Source of the DNA: Hyphomicrobiales bacterium
Lineage (GTDB): Bacteria; Pseudomonadota; Alphaproteobacteria; Rhizobiales; Xanthobacteraceae
DNA: 50,963 nucleotides
Assembly (NCBI GenBank): GCA_009377755.1
Contig: WHTM01000036.1
Location: 1 to 50,963 of the forward strand
Direction: 5' to 3'
Numbering within the stretch: position 1 is the stretch's first letter; the number at the start of each line of letters is the position of its first letter. Positions 1-6,080 of the stretch are shown here, one piece after another. Made by a program: the position numbers and the translations under genes. The notes below the pieces were generated by a model. It saw only the letters and a list, made by a program, of their open reading frames with translations, was not told the origin of the DNA and made no database searches.

Positions 1-142
1 CCAGCGGTCAGCGACCGCGCCAACAGGCCGGATACATGACCGCTCCCAACCCGTGCAGCCGAACCGTCAAAAAACTCCTTGCCGACAGGGGGCCGTCCAT
101 ACATGACAGCGCGTGCTAGATGGCAGGAAAGGTGCACAACAG
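1..142. other. Left edge, no gene assigned
   Basis: I see no convincing reading frame here that is not a shadow of the downstream hydrolase gene. A purine-rich GGAAAGG at about 123-129 is a plausible ribosome binding site for the ATG at 143. The upstream host gene, if any, lies outside the window. Confidence 0.4.
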
Positions 143-982
143 ATGTCGCAAGCAAGCATCCGGGTGGGCAAAATCACGGTGACCGCCGTCAGCGACGGCA
201 TTCTCAAGACCGGGCTCGACGTCATTCTCGGCCTTACGCCCGAGGAATGCGCGCGGCTTGCCGGTTGCGCCTACGATGCGCCGATCTATCTGCCGGTGAA
301 CAGCTTCCTGATCGACCTTGCCGGCAAGCACGTGCTGGTCGATGCCGGCTCCGGCAGCAACATGCAGCCGACGCTCGGCAAGCTCCCCGACAATCTGCGG
401 GCTATAGGTGTGCCTCCAGAGGCGATCACGACGATCCTGCTGACGCACTTGCATCCGGACCACGCCAACGGGCTGATCGACGGCGACGGCAACGCCATCT
501 TTCCGAATGCCGAGTTGATCGTGCACGAGCAGGAATCGCGCTTCTACCTGGAGCGCGACGCCAATGACGGTGACTCCGAGCGCGTGCGCCGCACGCTGGT
601 CGCCTCGAAGCTCGCGGTCGCGCCGTATCGCGGGCGCATCCGCACTATTCCGGACGGGGAGGCATTGCCGGGCATTTCGGCAGTGCTGCAGCCGGGGCAC
701 ACGCGCGGTCACACCTGCTGGCTGCTGCAATCGGGCCGCGAGCGGCTGCTGATCTGGGGCGATATCGTACATCTGCCCTCAGTACAGGTGCCGCGCCCGG
801 ACGCGGCGCTGGTCTACGATGTGGATCCGGTCATGGCGCCGGAGACCCGCGCGCAGGTTTTCGACTGGGTGGCGCGCGAGCGGTTGCGCGTTGCCGGGGC
901 ACATCTACCTTATCCGGGATTCGGCACGATCACGCGCCAAGGCGACGGTGGGGCCGCTTTTGCATACACAGCCAGTCCGTGA
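143..982 (+). CDS. MBL-fold metallohydrolase
   Basis: A 279-aa cytosolic enzyme of the metallo-beta-lactamase fold. The diagnostic HxHxDH zinc motif is visible as THLHPDHANG at about residues 101-110, followed by a later conserved His in a PGHTRGH segment and an Asp in WGDIVH, as in lactonase/glyoxalase-II-like members (quorum-quenching lactonases, for example). An in-frame start 30 bases upstream (113) exists, but the ATG at 143 has the better Shine-Dalgarno spacing and gives the normal family N-terminus. The substrate cannot be told from sequence. It lies upstream of, and on the same strand as, the dehydrogenase pair, separated by about 120 bp, so cotranscription is possible but not shown. 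Host gene outside the prophage. Confidence 0.85.
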   Translation: MSQASIRVGKITVTAVSDGILKTGLDVILGLTPEECARLAGCAYDAPIYLPVNSFLIDLAGKHVLVDAGSGSNMQPTLGKLPDNLRAIGVPPEAITTILLTHLHPDHANGLIDGDGNAIFPNAELIVHEQESRFYLERDANDGDSERVRRTLVASKLAVAPYRGRIRTIPDGEALPGISAVLQPGHTRGHTCWLLQSGRERLLIWGDIVHLPSVQVPRPDAALVYDVDPVMAPETRAQVFDWVARERLRVAGAHLPYPGFGTITRQGDGGAAFAYTASP

Positions 983-1106
983 CGTTGCAACCAGCACGTT
1001 GTTGCAGCCGATCAAGTGTGCTGCTTGATTCTACTCGATTCTTGCCCACGATCCCGCCCGACCGGCTACGCTGATCCTTAGCGCCGCTCCTACCCGAGGA
1101 TTTCCC

Positions 1107-2126
1107 ATGCCGACCCCGCTTCCGGACGATGTCGCCTGGCGCCTGCTCGAATCCATGCTGCTGATCCGCCGCTTCGAAGAGGCGGTGCTGCGGATGTCGC
1201 AGGAGGGCCAGTTCCGCGGCCACTACCATCTGTATATCGGCCAGGAGGCGACGGGCACCGCGGTCATGTCGGTGCTGGAGCCGCGTGACCGGCTCAACTC
1301 CACCCACCGCAATCATGGCCATGTGCTGGCGCGCGGAGCAGAGCCCGGTAAGGCGATGGCGGAGATTCTCGGCAAGGCGACCGGACTGATCGGCGGCCGC
1401 GGCGGCACCATCCATCTCTGCGATCCCGATCTCGGCTTCCTCCACACGTCGGGCATTGTCGGCGGCTGCATCAGCCTCGGCGTCGGCGGCGGCTATGCCT
1501 GCAAGCAGAAGAAGGACGGCTCGGTCTGCGCTACATTCTTCGGCGACGGCGCGCTGGAGGAGGGCGTGAGCTTCGAGGCGCTCAACATCGCGTCGCTATG
1601 GAAGCTCCCGGTGCTTTTCATGTGTGAGAACAACAGCACCGGTTCGTGGGCGCCGGGTGAAGGCTATCCGACGCTGGTGCATGCCAGTACCGATCTCCGC
1701 CTGATCCCGCAGTCGGTCGGGATCAGGACCATGCGGGTCGATGGCGCCGATGCCGCCGCCGTGCGCGAGGCGGTGAGCGACGCGGTGGCGCGCTGCCGAC
1801 GCGGCGAAGGACCGGCCTTCATCGAGGCGATGACCAAGCGCTGGCCGGGCAGCAATCCGCTCTGGCCGGAGCCGGCCACCGGTGTCACCGACATCCGCAT
1901 CGCGACCGGCGAGACGCAGGCAGGCGGAGCGCACAAGGACTGGATCGAGAACCACGATCCGGTGCTGCGGCTGGCGCGCGCACTGGCCGGCGGCGGCAAT
2001 GACGCCAGGACACGGCTTTATGCGCTCGACGCCGCCGTGAAGGCGCGCATCGACGACGCCGTCAATTTCGCGATCGACAGTCCCCTCCCCGCGCCAGCGA
2101 CGGCGTTCGACCACGTCTTCGCGTGA
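1107..2126 (+). CDS. Thiamine-diphosphate dehydrogenase E1, alpha subunit
   Basis: A 339-aa alpha subunit of a heterotetrameric 2-oxoacid or acetoin dehydrogenase E1. It binds thiamine diphosphate through a GDGALEEG...NN signature (GDGALEEGVSFEALN then CENN), the classic ThDP/Mg motif, and has the N-terminal LIRRFEE and GQEATG family signatures. With the beta subunit directly downstream it would decarboxylate a 2-oxoacid or cleave acetoin and pass the acyl group to a lipoyl E2. No E2 or E3 gene is in this window, so the substrate (pyruvate, branched-chain 2-oxoacid or acetoin) stays open. The spacing to the beta gene is 11 bp, indicating an operon. Host gene. Confidence 0.88.
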   Translation: MPTPLPDDVAWRLLESMLLIRRFEEAVLRMSQEGQFRGHYHLYIGQEATGTAVMSVLEPRDRLNSTHRNHGHVLARGAEPGKAMAEILGKATGLIGGRGGTIHLCDPDLGFLHTSGIVGGCISLGVGGGYACKQKKDGSVCATFFGDGALEEGVSFEALNIASLWKLPVLFMCENNSTGSWAPGEGYPTLVHASTDLRLIPQSVGIRTMRVDGADAAAVREAVSDAVARCRRGEGPAFIEAMTKRWPGSNPLWPEPATGVTDIRIATGETQAGGAHKDWIENHDPVLRLARALAGGGNDARTRLYALDAAVKARIDDAVNFAIDSPLPAPATAFDHVFA

Positions 2127-2137
2127 GATCAAACACC

Positions 2138-3115
2138 ATGGCCAAGCAGAGTTACGCCCAGGCGCTTGTCGACGGCATCTACGACAGTCTTGCAGCGGAT
2201 GACCGCGCCAGCATGATCGGCAGCTATGTGCTCGGGCTCGGGCCGCAGCGAAATCTGATGGACCGAATCCGCGAAGACTTTCCCGACCGCATTGTCGATC
2301 CGCCGACAGCGGAGGCCGGAGCGGCAGCGACCGGCGTCGGCGCCGCGATGGCCGGCATGCGTCCGTTCGTCGACCTCGGGACCGGCAGCTTCACTTATCT
2401 CGCCATGTCGCAGATCACCAACGAGGCGGCGGTCAGTTCCTACATGTCCAACGGCCGCATTTCCGCGGGCGTGACATTCCACCTGCTGCACGGCGTGCGC
2501 GGCGGCGGCGCGGCACAGCACAGCCATAGCCCGCAATCGATGCTGTGCAATGCGCCCGGCCTGGAAGTCGTCGCGCCGTACAGCGCCGCCGATGCCTACG
2601 GCCTGGTGCGCGCCGCGTTCCAAAGCCAGAACCCGACGGTGATCGCGAGCCACGCCAAGCTGCTGGGCATCGAGACCGAGGTGCCGGACAAGAAATCCGT
2701 GGTGACGATCGGCAAGGCCGACGTGAAGCGCAAGGGCCGCGACGTCACCATCGTCGCCAACTCGCTGATGACCCACTACAGCCTGCTGGCGGCCGAGCAG
2801 CTCGCCCGCGACGGTATCGATGCCGAGGTGGTCGACATGCGGACCCTGGTGCCGCTCGACGAGGAGACCATTCTCGACTCGGTGAAGCGCACCGGCCGGC
2901 TGGTGGTGGTCGACGAATGCCCGCTGCGCTGCGGCATCGCCTCGGAGGTCTCGGCGTCGGTCGCCGAGCACGGCTTCGACCTGCTGAAGGCGCCGATCGC
3001 GCGCGTCACCCGCGCGCATGTGCCGGTGCCGTTCAGCCTGCCGCTGGAAGAGGCCATCACGCCCGACCCGGCTAAGATCGCCGCGGCGGCGCGGAAGGTA
3101 ATGAAAAACGGCTGA
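2138..3115 (+). CDS. Thiamine-diphosphate dehydrogenase E1, beta subunit
   Basis: A 325-aa transketolase-like beta subunit partnering the alpha subunit immediately upstream. Typical features are the early MSQITNEAA segment, the HGVRGGG...HSHS loop, and the C-terminal transketolase domain with VVDMRTLVPLD and VVVDE. I chose the ATG at 2138 rather than an in-frame upstream start at 2123 that overlaps the alpha stop, because the shorter form begins with the usual MAKQSYAQAL family N-terminus. Together the two subunits form the E1 of a 2-oxoacid/acetoin dehydrogenase. This is the last host protein gene before the prophage attachment tRNA. Confidence 0.88.
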   Translation: MAKQSYAQALVDGIYDSLAADDRASMIGSYVLGLGPQRNLMDRIREDFPDRIVDPPTAEAGAAATGVGAAMAGMRPFVDLGTGSFTYLAMSQITNEAAVSSYMSNGRISAGVTFHLLHGVRGGGAAQHSHSPQSMLCNAPGLEVVAPYSAADAYGLVRAAFQSQNPTVIASHAKLLGIETEVPDKKSVVTIGKADVKRKGRDVTIVANSLMTHYSLLAAEQLARDGIDAEVVDMRTLVPLDEETILDSVKRTGRLVVVDECPLRCGIASEVSASVAEHGFDLLKAPIARVTRAHVPVPFSLPLEEAITPDPAKIAAAARKVMKNG

Positions 3116-3244
3116 AACGGCCTCCGCAAGGTGGGGCTCGCGGGGGTAGACCGGCCTGCGGAGCCGCTTTATATGAAGGCCGCATATGGAGGCCGCGCAA
3201 CGCGCCGGATGCCTCCGAGCCGCCGGATGTCCGCGCGGCTCTGG

Positions 3245-3318
3245 TGGGGGATAGTTCAACGGTAGAACAGCGGACTCTGACTCCGTTAATCTAGGTTCGA
3301 ATCCTAGTCCCCCAGCCA
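3245..3318 (+). tRNA. tRNA-Gln (CTG anticodon), prophage target
   Basis: A 74-nt cloverleaf folds fully: acceptor TGGGGGA/TCCCCCA, anticodon loop CTCTGAC with anticodon CTG (3277-3279), T-arm with GGTTCGAATCC, and an encoded 3' CCA. This is a host glutamine tRNA reading CAG. Its 3' 47 bases are repeated exactly at 47414-47460, so the prophage integrated here and its left end rebuilds an intact tRNA. Confidence 0.95.
3272..3318 (+). repeat. attL core of the prophage
   Basis: A 47-bp direct repeat identical to 47414-47460. It starts in the anticodon stem (GGACTCTGACTCCG) and ends with the encoded CCA of the tRNA. The sequences diverge immediately on both sides (CAAGAA here, TGTCAA at the right copy). 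Such 3'-tRNA cores are the usual attB for tyrosine-recombinase phages. Confidence 0.95.
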
Positions 3319-3451
3319 CAAGAAATGCCAGTGGTTATTGCACTTCTGAGGCTGTGGACCAAGCGGACAAGGCGGAACGGAAAGCGCACATCGGACTCAC
3401 AAAAGTCGGCACAGCCTGTTCGCCGCTCGTCGCCTGCGCTATGGTGCTGGC

Positions 3452-3646
3452 ATGCCGTCAGTCGGTCAGCCAGAACCCCCTATCGAGGACTTCGACCTCT
3501 TCGCCCCGTCCGGCCGGAAGCACAAGTTCCGCAGGCCGACGCGGCGCGACCTGTTGAGCAAGTGGGTCACCATCCCGATCCTGCTGGTCATCAGCCTGGC
3601 GCTGTGGGCGGTCCTGCTCTCGCCGCTCTGGAGCCATTTGCTTTAA
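3452..3646 (+). CDS. Small single-span membrane protein
   Basis: A 64-aa reading frame at the left prophage edge. A hydrophilic, basic N-terminal half ending in RRPTRRDLLSKW is followed by one clear hydrophobic helix (IPILLVISLALWAVLL) and a short tail, so it should insert in the inner membrane with the basic segment inside. I do not recognise a family. It is followed 4 bp later by another small gene. The ribosome binding site is weak, so the start is uncertain and the gene is only moderately supported. Confidence 0.45.
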   Translation: MPSVGQPEPPIEDFDLFAPSGRKHKFRRPTRRDLLSKWVTIPILLVISLALWAVLLSPLWSHLL

Positions 3647-3650
3647 AGCG

Positions 3651-3986
3651 ATGCCACTCCACATCCGCCGCTACACCGACGTTTGGCCCGACGGCCATTG
3701 GTCGCCGGACCAATACCTGGTCATCAATAACGCCGGCTGCTCGGTCGGCACGATCCAACACAACGTGGCCTACTCGCCGCCCTGGTATTGGGCGATTAAC
3801 GGCGCAATCGTGCAGGGTGCGGTCGACGCGAGCGGACAGGCCGGCGATATCGAGACGTGCAAGCGGGACCTGGCGCGGAACTGGCGGCGGTGGCTCGCGC
3901 TCCGGGGAGAGGGCGAGGACTATAGGCCGCCGTTCGGCAGCAAGCTCTCGATCGAGGATCGTCGGAGACTGCGGCTGCCTGGTTGA
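3651..3986 (+). CDS. Hypothetical prophage protein
   Basis: A 111-aa protein, Trp- and Arg-rich, with no recognised domain, signal or membrane helix. The amino-acid composition is protein-like and the frame follows a small membrane protein gene by 4 bp. It ends just before the terminator at 4001-4041, convergent with the minus-strand late genes. The function is unknown. Confidence 0.5.
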   Translation: MPLHIRRYTDVWPDGHWSPDQYLVINNAGCSVGTIQHNVAYSPPWYWAINGAIVQGAVDASGQAGDIETCKRDLARNWRRWLALRGEGEDYRPPFGSKLSIEDRRRLRLPG

Positions 3987-4000
3987 CGCTGGCGAAACGC

Positions 4001-4041
4001 AAAAACGCCCCGGCAGCCAGCCGAAGCTGACCACCGGGGCG
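4001..4041 (-). terminator. Intrinsic terminator for the minus-strand late transcript
   Basis: An 8-bp GC-rich stem CGCCCCGG (4006-4013) / CCGGGGCG (4034-4041) with an inner CAGC/GCTG stem. Read on the minus strand it is followed by TTTTTGCGTTT, the layout of a rho-independent terminator. It lies just past the cell-wall hydrolase gene, the last minus-strand gene of the prophage, and between convergent genes, so it likely ends the late operon. Confidence 0.75.
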
Positions 4042-4140
4042 AGTCAGGGAGGAAGCATCGGCCGGGACAGTTCGGACCCGGCCTCCCGTGTGCCGCTGAG
4101 TCTCGCGGCGCCCGGTGTCGTGGCGGCCTGTGCCGCGATT

Positions 4141-4638
4141 TCAGATCCTGCGGTAGGCGATCACCCGCGCCGTCGAGCGCTCCCGCTGCCGCACCCGCCC
4201 GCCGTCATTGCCGGAGAGCAGCACGATCCGGCTGGCACCTGTCACCCGCCTGATGATGCCGACGTGACCGCCGCGGCGACCGCGGGCAAACACGGCAATG
4301 ACACCAGGCGCCGGGCCCGCGGCGGGTCTGCCGATCTGCGCCCAGGCGCGGGCGCGCCAGAGGCCGCGCCGCTTCGACTCACGCGGGCTGAGTCCAAGAA
4401 ACTTCAGAGCGGCCCAGCATCCGCACCACAGCGACGGGCAGCCGGCGGGACGCGAAATGGGGTAATGGGCTTGGCGCAGGACGCCAATTGGGGCAGGACG
4501 CTTGACGTGAGTCGGGGCACATCCGAACCGATCGCAGGTGATGATCTTGACCTTGCGGGGCTTGGCTTCTGTGGCCGTCGGAATGATCACAAATGCAAGC
4601 ATGCCGATGGCCGCGGCGAGGTGCCGTGGCTGCATCAT
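4141..4638 (-). CDS. Secreted CHAP/NlpC-like cell wall hydrolase (TIGR02594-like)
   Basis: A 165-aa protein with an N-terminal signal peptide (hydrophobic AAAIGMLAFVIIPTA, then cleavage near TEA-K). The mature part resembles the TIGR02594/CHAP papain-like fold: a Cys in the SLWCGCWAALKFLG segment as candidate nucleophile, then a GVIAVFARGRRGGHVGII block with the catalytic His, and a GNDGGRVRQRE region typical of the family. Such enzymes cleave peptide crosslinks of murein. It is the last minus-strand gene of the prophage, ahead of the terminator at 4001-4041. It could assist lysis alongside the endolysin at 10012, or act as a virion or host-exported hydrolase. The family call is from pattern memory. 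Confidence 0.7.
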   Translation of the reverse strand: MMQPRHLAAAIGMLAFVIIPTATEAKPRKVKIITCDRFGCAPTHVKRPAPIGVLRQAHYPISRPAGCPSLWCGCWAALKFLGLSPRESKRRGLWRARAWAQIGRPAAGPAPGVIAVFARGRRGGHVGIIRRVTGASRIVLLSGNDGGRVRQRERSTARVIAYRRI

Positions 4639-4699
4639 TCACCTGTTGGGGGTTGTGGAGGGGGATTACCGCAGCAACAATTCGTTACCTGTGCGCGGA

Positions 4700-4705
4700 T
4701 AATAT
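4700..4705 (+). promoter_or_regulatory. Candidate -10 element of the CRISPR operon promoter
   Basis: TAATAT stands out in the AT-richer 4640-4770 gap between the divergent hydrolase gene and the first gene of the plus-strand operon. A -35 box is not clear (ACAATT at 17-bp spacing is poor). Just downstream, GGGT...ACCC flanks (4706-4724) could be an operator. The assignment rests mainly on position. Confidence 0.3.
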
Positions 4706-4773
4706 GGGTTTACTTTCTGTACCCGTCTCATTAGTCTATCCATTGTCAGCAGGGACTGGCAAAGGAGATGGTC

Positions 4774-4983
4774 ATGATTAGTCGGGCATGTCTGAGGGCG
4801 GCACGGGTGAAGCGGGACTTGCTCAAGACGCTCCGTGCGGACCCCTATTACCTCGGCGATGAGGCTTGGCACTTAGGCGCTCCGGAAAAAGCCAACCCGT
4901 TCACCACCGGGACCGAGGAGCACGGGGATTGGCTCAAGGGCTGGCGCGATGCGGAGTTCGAAACTGCACAGAGGAGGGCCTGA
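4774..4983 (+). CDS. Ribosome modulation factor-like small protein
   Basis: A 69-aa protein containing the Rmf/CrpP pattern: an Ala-His-Gly-rich lead into NPFTTGTEEHGDWLKGW, that is NPF/Y followed by a WxxGW ending. Rmf dimerises ribosomes in stationary phase, and phage or plasmid Rmf-like proteins exist with other roles. The first in-frame ATG (4768) abuts the AAGGAG box, so I place the start at 4774, with 6-7 bases of spacing. It is the first gene of the plus-strand operon that ends in the Cas12-like gene and CRISPR array; the next gene is 3 bp away. Confidence 0.65.
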   Translation: MISRACLRAARVKRDLLKTLRADPYYLGDEAWHLGAPEKANPFTTGTEEHGDWLKGWRDAEFETAQRRA

Positions 4984-4986
4984 GTC

Positions 4987-5229
4987 ATGACCAACGATCG
5001 CCTCGCCGAGCCATGGAAGTCGCGCCGAGCCGCGCTTTGTTCAGAGGTAGCGCGCGACCATAATTACGTCTGGGACGCTTTTGACCAGGGGCGTCTTGCC
5101 TTCATCGAGGGCGCGCCCGTCGAACAGAATCCGCATCGCGTTCCGACGCCTGGATATTTCCACGTCAACATGACGCAGTGGGAATTGGGCTGGCGTCGCG
5201 AGCGTGAATTTTGCCTGATGGAGGCGTGA
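4987..5229 (+). CDS. Second Rmf-like small protein
   Basis: An 80-aa protein with a looser version of the same pattern: AFDQGRLAFIEGAPVEQNPHR, then a stretch ending QWELGWRRE. The G-x-x-A...NP...W-x-x-GW spacing suggests a divergent paralog of the gene upstream. Three bases separate it from that gene and one base from the next, so it is cotranscribed. The role is unknown, and the presence of two such proteins in a CRISPR operon is unexplained. Confidence 0.55.
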   Translation: MTNDRLAEPWKSRRAALCSEVARDHNYVWDAFDQGRLAFIEGAPVEQNPHRVPTPGYFHVNMTQWELGWRREREFCLMEA

Positions 5230-5230
5230 A

Positions 5231-5452
5231 ATGGAGAGAAAGATGCCCAGTATCTCATTACGCCCGATCGATGTCGGCTTTGATTTGCGGCTGCACAAGG
5301 ACATGGTGGCTGCGGTGCCCGCCGACACGACCGAAGTGAGATATGCGTACCGGGATGACCATGATAGAATCGTCACGGGCGATCTCGATGCCATTGTCCG
5401 CAAGCTGCGAGCCGCCGGGTACCGCGTGCAGGTTACCGCGAGCGGAGGCTGA
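5231..5452 (+). CDS. Hypothetical protein, CRISPR operon
   Basis: A 73-aa soluble protein with no family that I recognise. It has an acidic middle (DRIVTGDLDAIVRKLRAAGY) that looks like a beta-strand/helix element. GGAGG at 5220-5224 supports the ATG at 5231; a second ATG at 5243 is possible. It is tightly packed between neighbours (1 and 3 bp) and belongs to the same transcription unit as the Cas12-like effector. Confidence 0.55.
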   Translation: MERKMPSISLRPIDVGFDLRLHKDMVAAVPADTTEVRYAYRDDHDRIVTGDLDAIVRKLRAAGYRVQVTASGG

Positions 5453-5455
5453 GCC

Positions 5456-5785
5456 ATGGCGAGCCTCACGGAACAGGTGGATAGCATCCTCCGGCAATAT
5501 CCCTTCGGACGCGCATCGGCAGCCAAACGCGGCCGCAATCCTAATTGGCCATGGGTTCCAATAATTGATTACGGCAAGCAGAAAGTCAGCGTCCACGCGA
5601 CGCGAACGGCCCAAATCAGAAATCGCGCCTACCGCACCCGCGAAGAGGCGTGTGCGTGTGCTCGTCAATGTATTGATGAAGCCACAGCGCATCTCCGCAG
5701 TCATCTTCTCGATCCGCGATACCGCGCGTTGCGAGAGCAATACGGACTGCCGCGCGAACTGGTGGAGGAGGCGGCTAATGTCTGA
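5456..5785 (+). CDS. Hypothetical protein, CRISPR operon
   Basis: A 109-aa protein, basic at the N-terminus (GRASAAKRGRNPNWPW) with a helical C-terminus rich in Arg, Ala and Glu. No recognised domain. Its last eight bases overlap the start of the winged-helix gene downstream, and its GGTGGAGGAGG end supplies that gene's ribosome binding site, so the two are translationally coupled. It could be a structural or nucleic-acid-binding accessory, but nothing in the sequence shows this. Confidence 0.5.
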   Translation: MASLTEQVDSILRQYPFGRASAAKRGRNPNWPWVPIIDYGKQKVSVHATRTAQIRNRAYRTREEACACARQCIDEATAHLRSHLLDPRYRALREQYGLPRELVEEAANV

Positions 5786-6080
5786 ACGCTACGCCGCTCT
5801 CCTGCGCCTCGCCTATATCGATCGGTGCCTCGCCCTGCACGGCGAGGTGCAGCGCGCCGACATCACCCGCACGTTCTGGGTGTCGCAGGCTCAAGCGTCC
5901 GCTGACATCGGCGCATTTAATCGCACTCACCCCGGTGTGATGGCCTACGACAAATCCCGCAAGCGGTACGTGCCGGCGCGCGCTAAATACCGATCCGTCT
6001 ATTGCCACGACGATCCGAACGTCAGGCGCGCCCTATCGCTCCTGGCGGCGGCAGGTCACCCAATGGGATGGGCAGATTGA
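5778..6080 (+). CDS. Stand-alone winged-helix regulator resembling the N-terminus of BrxR/CapW
   Basis: A 100-aa protein whose first 75 residues match what I know of the N-terminal winged-helix half of WYL-type defence regulators (BrxR, CapW): RLAYIDRCLALHGEV, then a ...ADITRTFWVSQAQASADI recognition-helix block, a THPG turn and a YDKSRKRYVP wing. Those proteins are about 280 aa, with a WYL ligand-sensing domain; here the protein stops soon after the wing, so only the DNA-binding part is present. It overlaps the effector gene by one base (TGATG) and likely autoregulates the CRISPR operon. The match to BrxR/CapW is by memory of motifs, not a search. Confidence 0.65.
   Translation: MSERYAALLRLAYIDRCLALHGEVQRADITRTFWVSQAQASADIGAFNRTHPGVMAYDKSRKRYVPARAKYRSVYCHDDPNVRRALSLLAAAGHPMGWAD

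Noticed and set aside
3325-4734. 469-codon plus-strand frame spanning the left prophage edge
   Set aside because: It overlaps the better supported small genes and the terminator, has a low-complexity Arg/Pro/Ser composition, and lies antisense to the cell-wall hydrolase.
6002-6079. Upstream extension of the Cas12-like gene to 6002
   Set aside because: The extension lies entirely within the regulator gene in another frame and has a random-like Arg/Pro composition; the TGATG overlap at 6080 gives the likelier start.
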